A stretch of DNA of 64,000 nt from Saccharothrix sp. NRRL B-16348 (lineage in GTDB: Bacteria > Actinomycetota > Actinomycetes > Mycobacteriales > Pseudonocardiaceae). Positions 41,565 to 49,705 of this stretch are shown here, piece by piece. The stretch covers positions 26,301-90,300 of the forward strand of contig NZ_LGED01000229.1 of the NCBI RefSeq assembly GCF_001280085.1, in the 5' to 3' direction. Made by a program: the position numbers and the translations under genes. The notes beneath the pieces were generated by a model, which searched no databases, was not told where the DNA came from, and was given only the letters and a program-made list of their open reading frames with translations. The first letter of the stretch is position 1. Every line of letters begins with the position of its first letter.

Positions 41565-43610
41565 ATGAGATGCGGCGACTCGACGGTGTGCTCCGTCCCG
41601 GTGCCCCTTCCCACACCCTCGAGGACCGTCATTCCCACTCGAACCCTCAACCTGGGCGTGCTCGCGCACGTCGACGCCGGTAAGACCAGCCTCACCGAGC
41701 GGCTGCTGTTCGACCACGGGACGATCTCCCGGCTCGGCAGCGTCGACGGCGGTGACACGCAGACCGACAGCGGCGAGCTGGAACGCCGCCGCGGCATCAC
41801 GATCCGTTCCGCCGTCGCGTGGTTCAGGCTGCGTGATCCCGTGCTCGGCGACCTCCAGGTCAACCTGGTGGACACGCCGGGCCACCCGGACTTCATCGCC
41901 GAGGTGGAACGCGCCCTGTCCGTGCTCGACGGCGCCGTGCTGGTGCTGTCCGCTGTCGAGGGCGTGCAGGCGCAGACCAGGGTGCTGATGCGGTCGCTGC
42001 GGCGGTTGCGCCTGCCGACCCTGCTCTTCGTCAACAAGATCGACCGGACGGGCGCGCGGCACGACGACCTGCTCGCCGAGATCCGCCGCAGGCTCACGCC
42101 CGCCGTGGTGCCGATGGTGCGGGTCGACCGGCTCGGCACGCGTGACGCGGGTGTCGTCGCCCGTTCGTTCGCCGACCGCGCGTTCGCGGCGGAGGTGGCC
42201 GAGCTCCTGGCCGACCACGACCTGCCGCTGCTGGGCCGGGTCGTCGACGGTGACGTGCCCGAGGACGTCGCCGGGCCGTTGCGGGACCAGACGTGCCGCG
42301 GGCTGGTGCACCCGGTGTACTTCGGCTCGGCGGTGTCCGGCGCGGGCACGGCCGAACTGGCCGACGGTGTGCGGAGGTTCCTCGCGCCGCGTCCGGCGCC
42401 GTCCGACGACCTGCGCGGCACGGTGTTCGCCGTCGAACGCACCGGCAAGGGGGAGAAGGTCGCCTACCTGCGGCTGTTCTCCGGGACGGTGCACGGCAGG
42501 CAGCGGCTGGTGTTCCGGCGGCGGGACGCTTCGGGCGCGGTCGAGGAGCACCGGGGGCGCGTCGCCGGGCTGGAGGTCGTCGGCGGCGGCTCCGGACCGC
42601 TCACCGCGGGCGACATCGGCAAGCTGCGCGGGCTGCCGCAGGTGCGCGTGGGCGACCGGTTGGGCGCGGACGACGACGGCCCGACCGCGCACTTCTCGCC
42701 GCCGATCCTGGAGTCGGTCGTCCGACCGGAGCGGCCCGGCCGCGCGGCCGAACTCCACGCCGCGCTCACCAGGCTGGCCGACGAGGACCCGCTCATCCGG
42801 ACCAGGACGGCCGGTGGCGGCGCGACGTCGGTGCTGCTCTACGGCGCCGTGCAGCGGGAGGTGATCGCCGAGCGGCTGCAGCGCGAGTTCGGCGTCGAGG
42901 CGGTGTTCGAGCCGGTCCGGCCGGTGTACTTCGAACGGCCGGTGGGCCGGGGCGAGGCCGTGCACGAGTTCAACCCGCGCGGGCCGAACGACTTCTGGCA
43001 GACGGTCGGCGTGCGCGTCGAGCCGTTGCCGCCGGGCAGCGGCAACACCTTCACCAGGCAGGCCCAGCTCGGCCTCCTGCCGAAGGCCTACCACCGCGCG
43101 ATCGAGGAGGCGGTGACGACGACGCTCCGGCAAGGACTGCACGGGTGGGAGGTGACCGACTGCGCGGTGACGATCACGCAGGTCGGCTACCAGGCGCCGA
43201 ACACGGTCGCCGCCGACTTCCGCCACCTGACGCCCGTGGTGGTGCTGGGGGCGTTGCGGCAGGCGGGCAGCGCCGTGCACGAGCCCGGCTACGCGGTCGA
43301 GGTGGAGGTGCCGGGCGACGCGCTCAGCGCCGTGACCGGCCTGCTGCTCTCGCTGGACGCGGACCTCGGCCCGGCGGTGGAGGCCGGATCGGTGTGGCTG
43401 GTGCCGGGCACCATCCCGGCCCGCTCGCTGCACGACCTGGCCGTCGCACTGCCCGGCCTGACCCGCGGCGAGGGGAGCATCTGGCACGAACCGGGCCCCG
43501 CCCGCCGGGTCCGCGGGCCGGCCCCGACTCGAGTCCGGACGGACGGCAACCCGCTCGACCACGACGAGTACCTGCGGTTCCTGTCCAACCGAACCCTGGC
43601 CGACCGGTGA
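41565..43610 (+). CDS. Tet(M)/Otr(A)-type ribosomal protection GTPase
   Basis: 681 residues if started at ATG 41565. That start is very close to the AGGAGG at 41558-41563, and GTG 41601 would give a start nearer the conserved domain. EF-G-like GTPase with G1 AHVDAGKTSL (about 34-43), the RRGITIRSA switch, G3 DTPGHPDF and G4 NKIDR. It then has domains II-V like the Tet(M)/Otr(A) family, with FNPRGPNDFWQTVG and GYQAPNTVAADFRHLTPVVVLGAL. Such proteins release tetracyclines from the ribosome. In actinomycetes they occur in chromosomes as self-protection or orphans. No tetracycline biosynthetic gene is seen here. Confidence 0.87.
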   Translation: MRCGDSTVCSVPVPLPTPSRTVIPTRTLNLGVLAHVDAGKTSLTERLLFDHGTISRLGSVDGGDTQTDSGELERRRGITIRSAVAWFRLRDPVLGDLQVNLVDTPGHPDFIAEVERALSVLDGAVLVLSAVEGVQAQTRVLMRSLRRLRLPTLLFVNKIDRTGARHDDLLAEIRRRLTPAVVPMVRVDRLGTRDAGVVARSFADRAFAAEVAELLADHDLPLLGRVVDGDVPEDVAGPLRDQTCRGLVHPVYFGSAVSGAGTAELADGVRRFLAPRPAPSDDLRGTVFAVERTGKGEKVAYLRLFSGTVHGRQRLVFRRRDASGAVEEHRGRVAGLEVVGGGSGPLTAGDIGKLRGLPQVRVGDRLGADDDGPTAHFSPPILESVVRPERPGRAAELHAALTRLADEDPLIRTRTAGGGATSVLLYGAVQREVIAERLQREFGVEAVFEPVRPVYFERPVGRGEAVHEFNPRGPNDFWQTVGVRVEPLPPGSGNTFTRQAQLGLLPKAYHRAIEEAVTTTLRQGLHGWEVTDCAVTITQVGYQAPNTVAADFRHLTPVVVLGALRQAGSAVHEPGYAVEVEVPGDALSAVTGLLLSLDADLGPAVEAGSVWLVPGTIPARSLHDLAVALPGLTRGEGSIWHEPGPARRVRGPAPTRVRTDGNPLDHDEYLRFLSNRTLADR

Positions 43611-43619
43611 CTCCCGGTG

Positions 43620-44129
43620 CTAGGCCGCCGGGCGCTCGAAGATCAGCTCCCGACCGTCCTCCTCGTCCCACTGCTCGCCGACCTCGACGAACCCGAAGCC
43701 CGCGATGGTGGCCAGGGACGCCTCGTTGTCCGGGCCGATGGTCGCCCGCACGGTCCGGACACCGGGTTCGGCGGCGGCCCGGCGCAGCAGTTCGACCAAC
43801 GCGGCCCTGGCGTAGCCGCGGCGGCGGAACGCGGGGTCGACGGAGTAGCCGATCTCGGCCACGCCCTCCTCGTCCGGCGGGCCGTGGAACCCGGCGTGCC
43901 CGACGACCGCGTCGCCGTCGACCAGGGCGAGCCGCGCCAACCACCGGGCGTGGCCGGGGTCGACGGCGATCTGGCCCAGCCGGTAGCGCCACAGCCAGCG
44001 CGCCCGATCGGTCACGAAGTAGTCCGTCAGCCCGATCCCGGCGGCGGTCAGGTCACCGTCGAGCAGGGCGGCCATGACCCGGCCGTCCAGTTCGACGAAA
44101 CGCAGGTCGTCCGCTGTCACGGCGCGCAT
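43620..44129 (-). CDS. GNAT-family N-acetyltransferase (RimJ-like)
   Basis: 169 residues. The CoA-binding motif lies at YSVDPAFRRRGYARAALVEL with the later ATIGPDNEASLATIAGFGFVEVGE, typical of the RimJ/RimL-like group. No substrate can be inferred. Convergent with the Tet(M)-like gene, 9 bp apart. Confidence 0.85.
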   Translation of the reverse strand: MRAVTADDLRFVELDGRVMAALLDGDLTAAGIGLTDYFVTDRARWLWRYRLGQIAVDPGHARWLARLALVDGDAVVGHAGFHGPPDEEGVAEIGYSVDPAFRRRGYARAALVELLRRAAAEPGVRTVRATIGPDNEASLATIAGFGFVEVGEQWDEEDGRELIFERPAA

Positions 44130-44234
44130 GGTCGTCCTCGGACGGTGGTGCCGTCCAGCCGATTTGTGAGAGGTGCTCGTCGAACGGTCGGTTGTGTCCG
44201 ATCGGGCCGGGGGTTCTCGAGCCTCCTTGTCGAG

Positions 44235-44786
44235 CTAGGTCAGGAACATCGAGCCCGCGAAGGCCCGCACCATCGCCTCCGGGTCGCGATCGGTCCGGGA
44301 GAGAGCGCCGGTGTTCCACAGCGTCGCGAAGCCGTGCACGAGGGACCACGCCGCGACCGACGCCAGCTCCGGGTCGGGCCGGTCGGCCACGCCGCCCGCC
44401 AGGGCCGCGCCCGCCCGGTCCCGCGCCTCGGTCAGCGCCGGGTCGCCGGGGCGGTGGAGGTCGGGCCGGAACATCACCTCGAAGTGCGCCCGGTGCTCGA
44501 CCGCGAAGCGCACGTAGGCCACGCCCAGGTCGACGATGTCGCCGCCCGCCGCCACCGTCTGGTCCAGCGCGTCGGCGAGGAGCGTGAAGCCCTCGGCGGC
44601 GAGCGCGGTGAGCAGGCCCGCCTTGTCCTTGAAGTGGTGCACCGGTCCCGCGTGCGACACACCGACCCGCCGGGCCAGGTCGCGCAGGCCCACGCCGGCG
44701 GGGCCGTGCTCGGTGATCGCCTCGACGGCCGCGTCCAGGACGGCGCGGCGCAGGTCCCCGTGGTGGTACGGGCGCTCCGTGGTCAC
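44235..44786 (-). CDS. TetR-family regulator
   Basis: 183 residues. Helix-turn-helix at about 20-65 (VGLRDLARRVGVSHAGPVHHFKDKAGLLTALA), then a WHG/TetR_C_33-type ligand domain with FEVMFRPDLHRP and AAWSLVHGFATLWNTGALS. Divergent from the DoxX-like gene, whose promoter lies in the 92-bp gap, so it probably represses that gene. Confidence 0.87.
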   Translation of the reverse strand: MTTERPYHHGDLRRAVLDAAVEAITEHGPAGVGLRDLARRVGVSHAGPVHHFKDKAGLLTALAAEGFTLLADALDQTVAAGGDIVDLGVAYVRFAVEHRAHFEVMFRPDLHRPGDPALTEARDRAGAALAGGVADRPDPELASVAAWSLVHGFATLWNTGALSRTDRDPEAMVRAFAGSMFLT

Positions 44787-44813
44787 CCCTGAAGCCTACC
44801 GGCGATCTAGTCA

Positions 44814-44842
44814 TTGACAAGTTGGCTGGTCGCGGGCAATCT
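44814..44842 (+). promoter_or_regulatory. sigma70-type promoter for the DoxX-like gene
   Basis: TTGACA (44814-44819) and CAATCT (44837-44842) with a 17-bp spacer, about 37 bp before the GTG start. The repeated words ACAAGTT (44817-44823) and TCAAGTT (44851-44857) may be regulator half-sites. Confidence 0.55.
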
Positions 44843-44878
44843 TTTCACTGTCAAGTTCGTGTTCTCGAAGGAGTTCCC

Positions 44879-45376
44879 GTGGCGCCGCTCGTCATCCTCG
44901 TGCTCGTGACCCTCGCCCTGGTCGGCCTGCGGGCGGTCGGCGTCACCGGGGTCCCGGCCTGGCCGTTCGCCGTGCGGTGCGGGGTCGCGGCGATGTTCAC
45001 CGCGACCGGCGTCGCCCACTTCATCGGCATGCGGGAGGAGCTGATCGCGATGGTGCCGCCCGCCATCGCCGCGCCGGGTCTCGTGATCACCGTGACCGGT
45101 GTGCTGGAACTCGTGGGCGCGGCGGGCGTCCTGTGGCACCGGACCGCGCTGTGGGCGGCGGCCGGGCTCACCGCGATGCTCGTCGGCATGTTCCCGGCGA
45201 ACGTCTACGCCGCCGAGCAGGGCATCTCCCCCTCGTTTGGCGACGCCCTGCTGCCGCGCACGCTCATGCAGCTCGTCTTCCTCGCGGCCACGGTCACCAT
45301 CGTGGTGCACTACGCCCGCGCACGACGGTCCCTCGACGCGCGCGAGGGCGTGCACGGCGGCACCGCTACGCGTTGA
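44879..45376 (+). CDS. DoxX-like membrane protein
   Basis: 165 residues from GTG 44879 after GAAGGAG. Four hydrophobic segments and the DoxX-family motif (FTATGVAHFIGMREELIAMVPPAI, ELVGAAGVLWHR, FPANVYAAEQ). The family is linked to redox or small-molecule detoxification at the membrane. Function here unknown. Under likely control of the divergent TetR. Its last 11 bp overlap the convergent endonuclease-like gene. Confidence 0.83.
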   Translation: MAPLVILVLVTLALVGLRAVGVTGVPAWPFAVRCGVAAMFTATGVAHFIGMREELIAMVPPAIAAPGLVITVTGVLELVGAAGVLWHRTALWAAAGLTAMLVGMFPANVYAAEQGISPSFGDALLPRTLMQLVFLAATVTIVVHYARARRSLDAREGVHGGTATR

Positions 45377-45998
45377 CCGCGAGGCGCTTGTCGAGGGTGA
45401 CGCGGACCAGCGCGGCGGCGAACCGGGCCAGGTCGTCGGCGGGCACGAGGCGGGCCAGCGCGCGGCGGTCGTCGGGCAGCCCCACGCGGCGGGCGCCCGC
45501 CAGCGCCTTGTCGTCCAGGAACGGCCGCAGTTCCGGCCACACCGCCTGCGCCTCGCGGCAGAAGATGGCCGAACCGACCGGACCCAGCCGTGGTGTCCGT
45601 TCGAGTGACGCCCGGAGGCGTGGCACGTCACCGTCCGCGTCCTCACGCAGCCGGCGCAGGTCGCCCCGGTAGTCGTCCAGCACGAGCTGCGCGCCCTCGC
45701 CGAGCGCGGTCGCGGTGCTCTCGTCGTAACGGACGTAGTGGGCCCGGCCCAGCGCGTCGACGCGCTGCTGCCACGTCGTCCCCACCGTGCCGCGCGGGGT
45801 GGTGCAGCCCGCCTCGGCCAGCTCCCGCGCCGCGTCCACGGCGATGTCCGCGCGGATCCGGGTGGACAGCAGCACGCTGAGCACGAGCAGCCGGTACAGC
45901 GGCGACGGCTTGTCCGCCAGCCGGATGCCCGCCTGCTCGGCGTACGTCTGCCCGGCCCGTTCCAGCAGGCCCCGGGCGGTGTCCTTGTGCTTGCTCAT
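45366..45998 (-). CDS. endonuclease III-like HhH-GPD protein
   Basis: 210 residues. Helix-hairpin-helix-type DNA-binding segment (LERTPRLGPVGSAIFCREAQ) and the LLVLSVLLSTRIRADIAVDAA helix resemble the endonuclease III superfamily, but the [4Fe-4S] cysteine cluster is absent. A conserved, uncharacterised actinobacterial branch. ATG 45998 overlaps the TGA of the upstream membrane protein gene. Confidence 0.7.
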   Translation of the reverse strand: MSKHKDTARGLLERAGQTYAEQAGIRLADKPSPLYRLLVLSVLLSTRIRADIAVDAARELAEAGCTTPRGTVGTTWQQRVDALGRAHYVRYDESTATALGEGAQLVLDDYRGDLRRLREDADGDVPRLRASLERTPRLGPVGSAIFCREAQAVWPELRPFLDDKALAGARRVGLPDDRRALARLVPADDLARFAAALVRVTLDKRLAVNA

Positions 45999-46711
45999 GC
46001 CGTCCGGTTACCCCGCCGGGTCCACGGCCACGTCATCAACGCCCACACCGCGAGCACGAACGCGCTCTCCGGCACCAGGTACCACGGCCAGTCGCCGAGC
46101 AGGTCCAGCACGGACGCGGTCGACGGCTTGCGGTTGAGGTAGCCGTAGTTGGAGCCGAGCGCCGCGTTGAGCGCGAACACCGCCGCCGCCCACGCCACCG
46201 TGATCAGCACGGCCAGCCGGTAGCCGCGCCAGTCGGGCCGCAGCCCCAGACCCCACGTCAGGTAGATGGCCGCCCAGACGACGAACAGGTGCGTGGCCCA
46301 GAACAGCAGGAAACCGAAGTCCGGGAAGTCGACCCGCAGCACGGGCGTGATCAGGGCCTGGACGCTCAACGTCAGCCCCCAGTAGTAGGTGAGCGCGAAC
46401 GCCCACCGGCGTTGCGACCACAACGCGTACGCGGCGACCGGCCCGGCCAGGTCGGACAGCTGCAGCGGCAACGAGTACTGGACGTTCCAGCGGGGCGGCA
46501 GCATCAGGTACGTGTGGATGCCGACCTGGAGCAGCAGGACGGTCGCTGCGAACACGCGGGAGAAGCGTCGTGACGGCTTCGTGCGCCCTGACACCACGAC
46601 GACCGCGGCGCCCACCGCGAACAGCCCGAGCACGACCCAGTGCGAGAGGCCGAACGCGGTGAACTCGCGGGCGATGGGCAACGACGCCACACGACGGGCT
46701 ACCCGCCTCAC
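45995..46711 (-). CDS. TIGR02206/YwaF-like multi-pass membrane protein
   Basis: 238 residues with about seven membrane helices. Family features: HWVVLGLFAVGAA start, LPLQLSDLAGPVAAYAL, YYWGLTLSVQALITP, and NYGYLNRKPSTASVLDLLGDWPWYL near the C-terminus. Function is unknown for the family (related to eukaryotic TMEM164). The first residues before SLPIAREF may be extra if a later start is used. Overlaps the endonuclease-like gene (ATGA). Confidence 0.82.
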   Translation of the reverse strand: MRRVARRVASLPIAREFTAFGLSHWVVLGLFAVGAAVVVVSGRTKPSRRFSRVFAATVLLLQVGIHTYLMLPPRWNVQYSLPLQLSDLAGPVAAYALWSQRRWAFALTYYWGLTLSVQALITPVLRVDFPDFGFLLFWATHLFVVWAAIYLTWGLGLRPDWRGYRLAVLITVAWAAAVFALNAALGSNYGYLNRKPSTASVLDLLGDWPWYLVPESAFVLAVWALMTWPWTRRGNRTA

Positions 46712-46733
46712 GGTTGGGCGACACCCGAAGGTG

Positions 46734-47093
46734 TCAGCGGGTGACCACCTGCTCGAGGGTCGGCACGACGGTCAGCACCCGGTCGACCTCGGTGAGCTGC
46801 AGGGGGTGGACCACCGACCGGTGGCTCGCCACGATCGCGAACCGGACACCGGCCGCGACCGCGCGGTGGTGCGCCTCCAACAAGGCCGCGATGCCCAGCG
46901 AGCCCAGGATGGTCACGTCGGTCAGGTCCACCACCAGCACCGGTGGCCGCCGCTCCAGCTGGACGTCCAGCTCGGCGCGGATCAGGTCGACACCCGCCAG
47001 GTCGATCTCGCCGGTGACACGCGTGACCGCGAGGCCGTGCACCTCGGTCGTGTCGACGGCGAGCTCTTCACCCTGCCAATGCCGATCGGTCAT
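46734..47093 (-). CDS. STAS-domain anti-sigma factor antagonist
   Basis: 119 residues, one STAS domain with the phosphorylatable serine loop DVTILGSLGIAALLEAH (S65). Such proteins bind and release anti-sigma kinases. No sigma factor or anti-sigma kinase is adjacent, so the partner is elsewhere. Divergent from the Usp gene, with about 150 bp between starts. Confidence 0.88.
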   Translation of the reverse strand: MTDRHWQGEELAVDTTEVHGLAVTRVTGEIDLAGVDLIRAELDVQLERRPPVLVVDLTDVTILGSLGIAALLEAHHRAVAAGVRFAIVASHRSVVHPLQLTEVDRVLTVVPTLEQVVTR

Positions 47094-47241
47094 GGACGAC
47101 GCCCCCTAGGTGCATCCGCTGTGTGACCGTGGCGTCGTCCCGGTCAGGCTCGGCGTTACGCCCGGCGGGGAACCGCGGACGGTTACGCGATCCGCGCGTC
47201 GGGGTACTCCTGCGGTCTCCGGCGACAGCGGAGGTGGTGGC

Positions 47242-48174
47242 ATGTCCGACCCGCGCGACGGCGACGCCCGCGGCGCGGTCGTGGTCGGGTACGACGGTTC
47301 GGAGCAGGCACGGCAGGCGGCGTTCTGGGCGGCTCGGGAGGCCTCCAGCCGCGGGTGCGCGCTGCTCGTGGTGGATGTGCTGCGCGGGCCGATGCCGGAC
47401 CTGGCGTTCGCGTCGATGACCGTGCCGCTGCCCGAGGCGATGATCGAGGAGATGACCGAGGAGGCGGTGCGCGGGTACGCCGAACGGGAGCTCGCCGCCG
47501 TCGCCGACGACTGCGCACGGCTGTGCGCGGGGCTGGAGGTGCGCACCCGGCTGGAACGCGGGCACCCGGCCGACGTGCTGAGCACGCTCGGCCGTGACGC
47601 CGAACTGCTCGTCGTCGGCTCGTCCGGGCGTTCCGGACTGGCCAGGGCGCTGCTCGGCTCCACCACAGCGGACCTCGTCAACTCCCACCGCCGGCCGGTG
47701 GTCGTGGCCCGCGGCGACGGCGCCGGTGACGGCCGGGTGGTCGTCGGGGTCGACGGGTCGCCGACGAGCGCGCGTGCGGTCGGCTTCGCGTTCGACTTCG
47801 CCGACCGTCGCGGGCGCGACCTGCTCGCCGTGCACGCGTGGACCGACCTGCCGGTGGAGGCGCTGGCCCCGAGGTGGGCGGAGCGGGCCGACCGGCGGCG
47901 GGTGGAGGCCGAGGCCGAGGCGCTGGTCGACCGGTGCGTGGCCGGGCACCGCGAGGCGCACCCCGACGTGCGGGCGAGCCGGGCGGTGGCGTTCGACGGT
48001 CCGGCGCACGCGTTGCTGGAGCACGCCCGTGACGCCGCGCTGCTCGTCGTGGGCAGTCACGGCCGTGGCGCGGTCCGCCGTGCGCTGCTGGGCTCGGTGA
48101 GCCACGCCGTGCTCTACCACGCGCCGTGCTCGGTCGCGATCGTCCACCGGGACTACGACACAACGACTCCCTGA
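47242..48174 (+). CDS. tandem universal stress protein
   Basis: 310 residues, ATG 47242 with GGAGG upstream at 47230-47234. Two UspA domains: 12-148 (VVVGYDGSEQA, ATP-loop GSSGRSGLARALLGSTTADLV) and 155-305 (VVVGVDGSPTSARAV, GSHGRGAVRRALLGSVSHAV). Both have the G-x2-G-x9-G-S/T nucleotide motif. Double-Usp proteins are typical of actinobacterial dormancy/stress regulons. Confidence 0.92.
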   Translation: MSDPRDGDARGAVVVGYDGSEQARQAAFWAAREASSRGCALLVVDVLRGPMPDLAFASMTVPLPEAMIEEMTEEAVRGYAERELAAVADDCARLCAGLEVRTRLERGHPADVLSTLGRDAELLVVGSSGRSGLARALLGSTTADLVNSHRRPVVVARGDGAGDGRVVVGVDGSPTSARAVGFAFDFADRRGRDLLAVHAWTDLPVEALAPRWAERADRRRVEAEAEALVDRCVAGHREAHPDVRASRAVAFDGPAHALLEHARDAALLVVGSHGRGAVRRALLGSVSHAVLYHAPCSVAIVHRDYDTTTP

Positions 48175-48184
48175 GGAGAGACGC

Positions 48185-48487
48185 GTGAACACCCAACTCC
48201 GCGACCACGAGCCCGCATTGTGGGGCCACCTCGCCCCCTTGTCGCTTCGCTCTGCCCATGACTTCTCGACCCCGCCGGTTCGCTCCGCCCATGATCTCTT
48301 GACCCCGCCGGGCCGCTCTGCTCGTGACCTCTTGGCCCTGTCGGTTCGCTCCGCCCGTGACCACGAGCCGGACCCGCCCGACCCGTTGACCCCGGATCCC
48401 GTCCCGCGCCGGCCGCAGCCGACCGGACCCGAGCCGGTGCCGCCCAAACCGATACCGCAGCCGTTGCCGCCTACCTCCGGCCGCTGA
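48185..48487 (+). CDS. repeat-rich small protein, unknown (doubtful)
   Basis: 100 residues from GTG 48185 after GAGGAGAGAC. The middle consists of 11-residue repeats (RSAHDLLTPPG-like) from a 33-bp tandem DNA repeat. The C-terminus is Pro-rich (PQPTGPEPVPPKPIPQPLPP). It lies between the Usp gene and terC, 2 bp before the terC start. A good ribosome binding site supports it. The repeat content argues that it may be only tolerated coding sequence. Confidence 0.4.
   Translation: MNTQLRDHEPALWGHLAPLSLRSAHDFSTPPVRSAHDLLTPPGRSARDLLALSVRSARDHEPDPPDPLTPDPVPRRPQPTGPEPVPPKPIPQPLPPTSGR
48244..48364 (+). repeat. 33-bp tandem repeat
   Basis: Units start at 48244, 48277, 48310 and 48343 (last one partial). 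They share GGTTCGCTCCGCCCATGA followed by TCTCTTGACCCCGCC with several substitutions. 33 bp keeps the frame of the small protein. Confidence 0.85.
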
Positions 48488-48489
48488 CC

Positions 48490-49509
48490 GTGGTGGGGAT
48501 CGGAGGGCTCACCTGGGCGCTCACCATCGGCCTCGTCCTCCTGCTGCTCGCGGTGGACCTGGTGCAGGCGGTCGTGCGCCCGCATCGCGTGAAGATCGGC
48601 GAGGCGACCGCCTGGTCGGTGTTCTACGTGCTGTTCGCGCTGCTGTTCGGCGTGTGGTTCACGTTGGCGCACGGCGGTCAGGCGGGCACCGAGTACTTCG
48701 TCGGCTACCTGGTGGAGAAGAGCCTGTCGGTCGACAACCTGTTCGTGTTCGTGATCATCATGTCGACGTTCTCCGTGCCGGAGGCGCACCAGCACAAGGT
48801 GCTGACGTTCGGCATCGTGCTGGCGCTGGCGTTGCGGGCGGTGTTCATCGCGGTCGGCGCGACGCTGTTGGCGCTGTTCTCGTTCGTGTTCCTGGTGTTC
48901 GGCCTGCTGCTGCTCTACACGGCCGTGCAGCTGTTCCGGCACCGGGACGAGGACCCGGACGTCGAGGACAACGTCGTGGTGAAGACGGCGCGCCGGGTGC
49001 TGCCGATCACCGACGACTACGAGGCCGGGAAGCTGTTCACCCGCGCCGAGGGCCGGGGGATGGCCACGCCGCTGTTCGTGGTGCTGCTGGCGATCGGCAG
49101 CATCGACGTGCTGTTCGCGCTGGACTCGATCCCGGCGGTCTTCGGGATCACGTCCGAGCCGTACATCGTGTTCGTCGCCAACGCGTTCGCGCTGCTCGGG
49201 CTGCGGGCGTTGTTCTTCCTGGTGAAGGGGTTGCTGGACCGGCTCGTGTACTTGTCGACCGGGCTGTCGCTGATCCTCGCGTTCATCGGGGTGAAGCTGA
49301 TCATGCAGTGGGCGCACAAGGCCGTCGACCCGCGCGTGCCGGAGGTGCCGACGCTGCTCAGCCTCGGCGTGATCGTGGTGGTGCTGACCGTGGTGACCGC
49401 GGCGAGCCTGGTCCGCACGCGCCGCGACCCGTCCGCCAAGGCCCGCCCCGGCTCCCTCCGCGCCCACCGCGCCCGCACTTCGGAACCAGACCCCCACCAC
49501 CCCTCTTAA
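48490..49509 (+). CDS. TerC-family integral membrane protein
   Basis: 339 residues, GTG 48490, about eight to nine membrane helices. TerC motifs: FVGYLVEKSLSVDNLFVFVIIMSTF and VVLLAIGSIDVLFALDSIPAVFGIT with the conserved acidic residues. The family is linked to tellurite resistance and, in other bacteria, to Mn(II) export or loading of secreted enzymes. Its stop is followed by a 22-bp repeat array on the same strand. Confidence 0.9.
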   Translation: MVGIGGLTWALTIGLVLLLLAVDLVQAVVRPHRVKIGEATAWSVFYVLFALLFGVWFTLAHGGQAGTEYFVGYLVEKSLSVDNLFVFVIIMSTFSVPEAHQHKVLTFGIVLALALRAVFIAVGATLLALFSFVFLVFGLLLLYTAVQLFRHRDEDPDVEDNVVVKTARRVLPITDDYEAGKLFTRAEGRGMATPLFVVLLAIGSIDVLFALDSIPAVFGITSEPYIVFVANAFALLGLRALFFLVKGLLDRLVYLSTGLSLILAFIGVKLIMQWAHKAVDPRVPEVPTLLSLGVIVVVLTVVTAASLVRTRRDPSAKARPGSLRAHRARTSEPDPHHPS

Positions 49510-49520
49510 CCCTCACCCCG

Positions 49521-49608
49521 CGCGTGTCGAACCTCCAAGTCGCGCGTGTCCTACGTTCAGAACGACCGTGTCCTACGTTCGGAACACCCGAGTTCAACGC
49601 TCAGAACA
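49521..49608 (+). repeat. 22-bp-period 3' repeat array, copy 2 (after terC)
   Basis: Four 22-bp units starting at 49521, 49543, 49565 and 49587, 11 bp after the terC stop. Order on the plus strand: GTGTCGAACCTCC, GTGTCCTACGTTC, GTGTCCTACGTTC, GAGTTCAACGCTCAGAAC. The order of variants matches the other two arrays. Confidence 0.9.
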
Positions 49609-49617
49609 TCGAGGCTG

Positions 49618-49705
49618 AACCTGAGCGTTGAACTCGGGGTACCGGAACGTAGGACACGCGCGTTCCGAACGTAGGACACGCGGGACGTGGAGGTTCGACA
49701 CGCGG
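49618..49705 (-). repeat. 22-bp-period 3' repeat array, copy 3 (after flavoenzyme gene)
   Basis: Four 22-bp units read on the minus strand, starting directly after the flavoenzyme stop codon (49706). Order: GTGTCGAACCTCC, GTGTCCTACGTTC, GTGTCCTACGTTC, GAGTTCAACGCTCAG. It is the mirror image of the terC array, so 49521-49705 is a nested inverted repeat with a loop of about 16 nt (49605-49620). Confidence 0.9.

Noticed and set aside
49510..49705. Inverted repeat as insertion sequence ends
   Set aside because: There is no room for a transposase between the arms, and each arm is itself a 22-bp repeat array.
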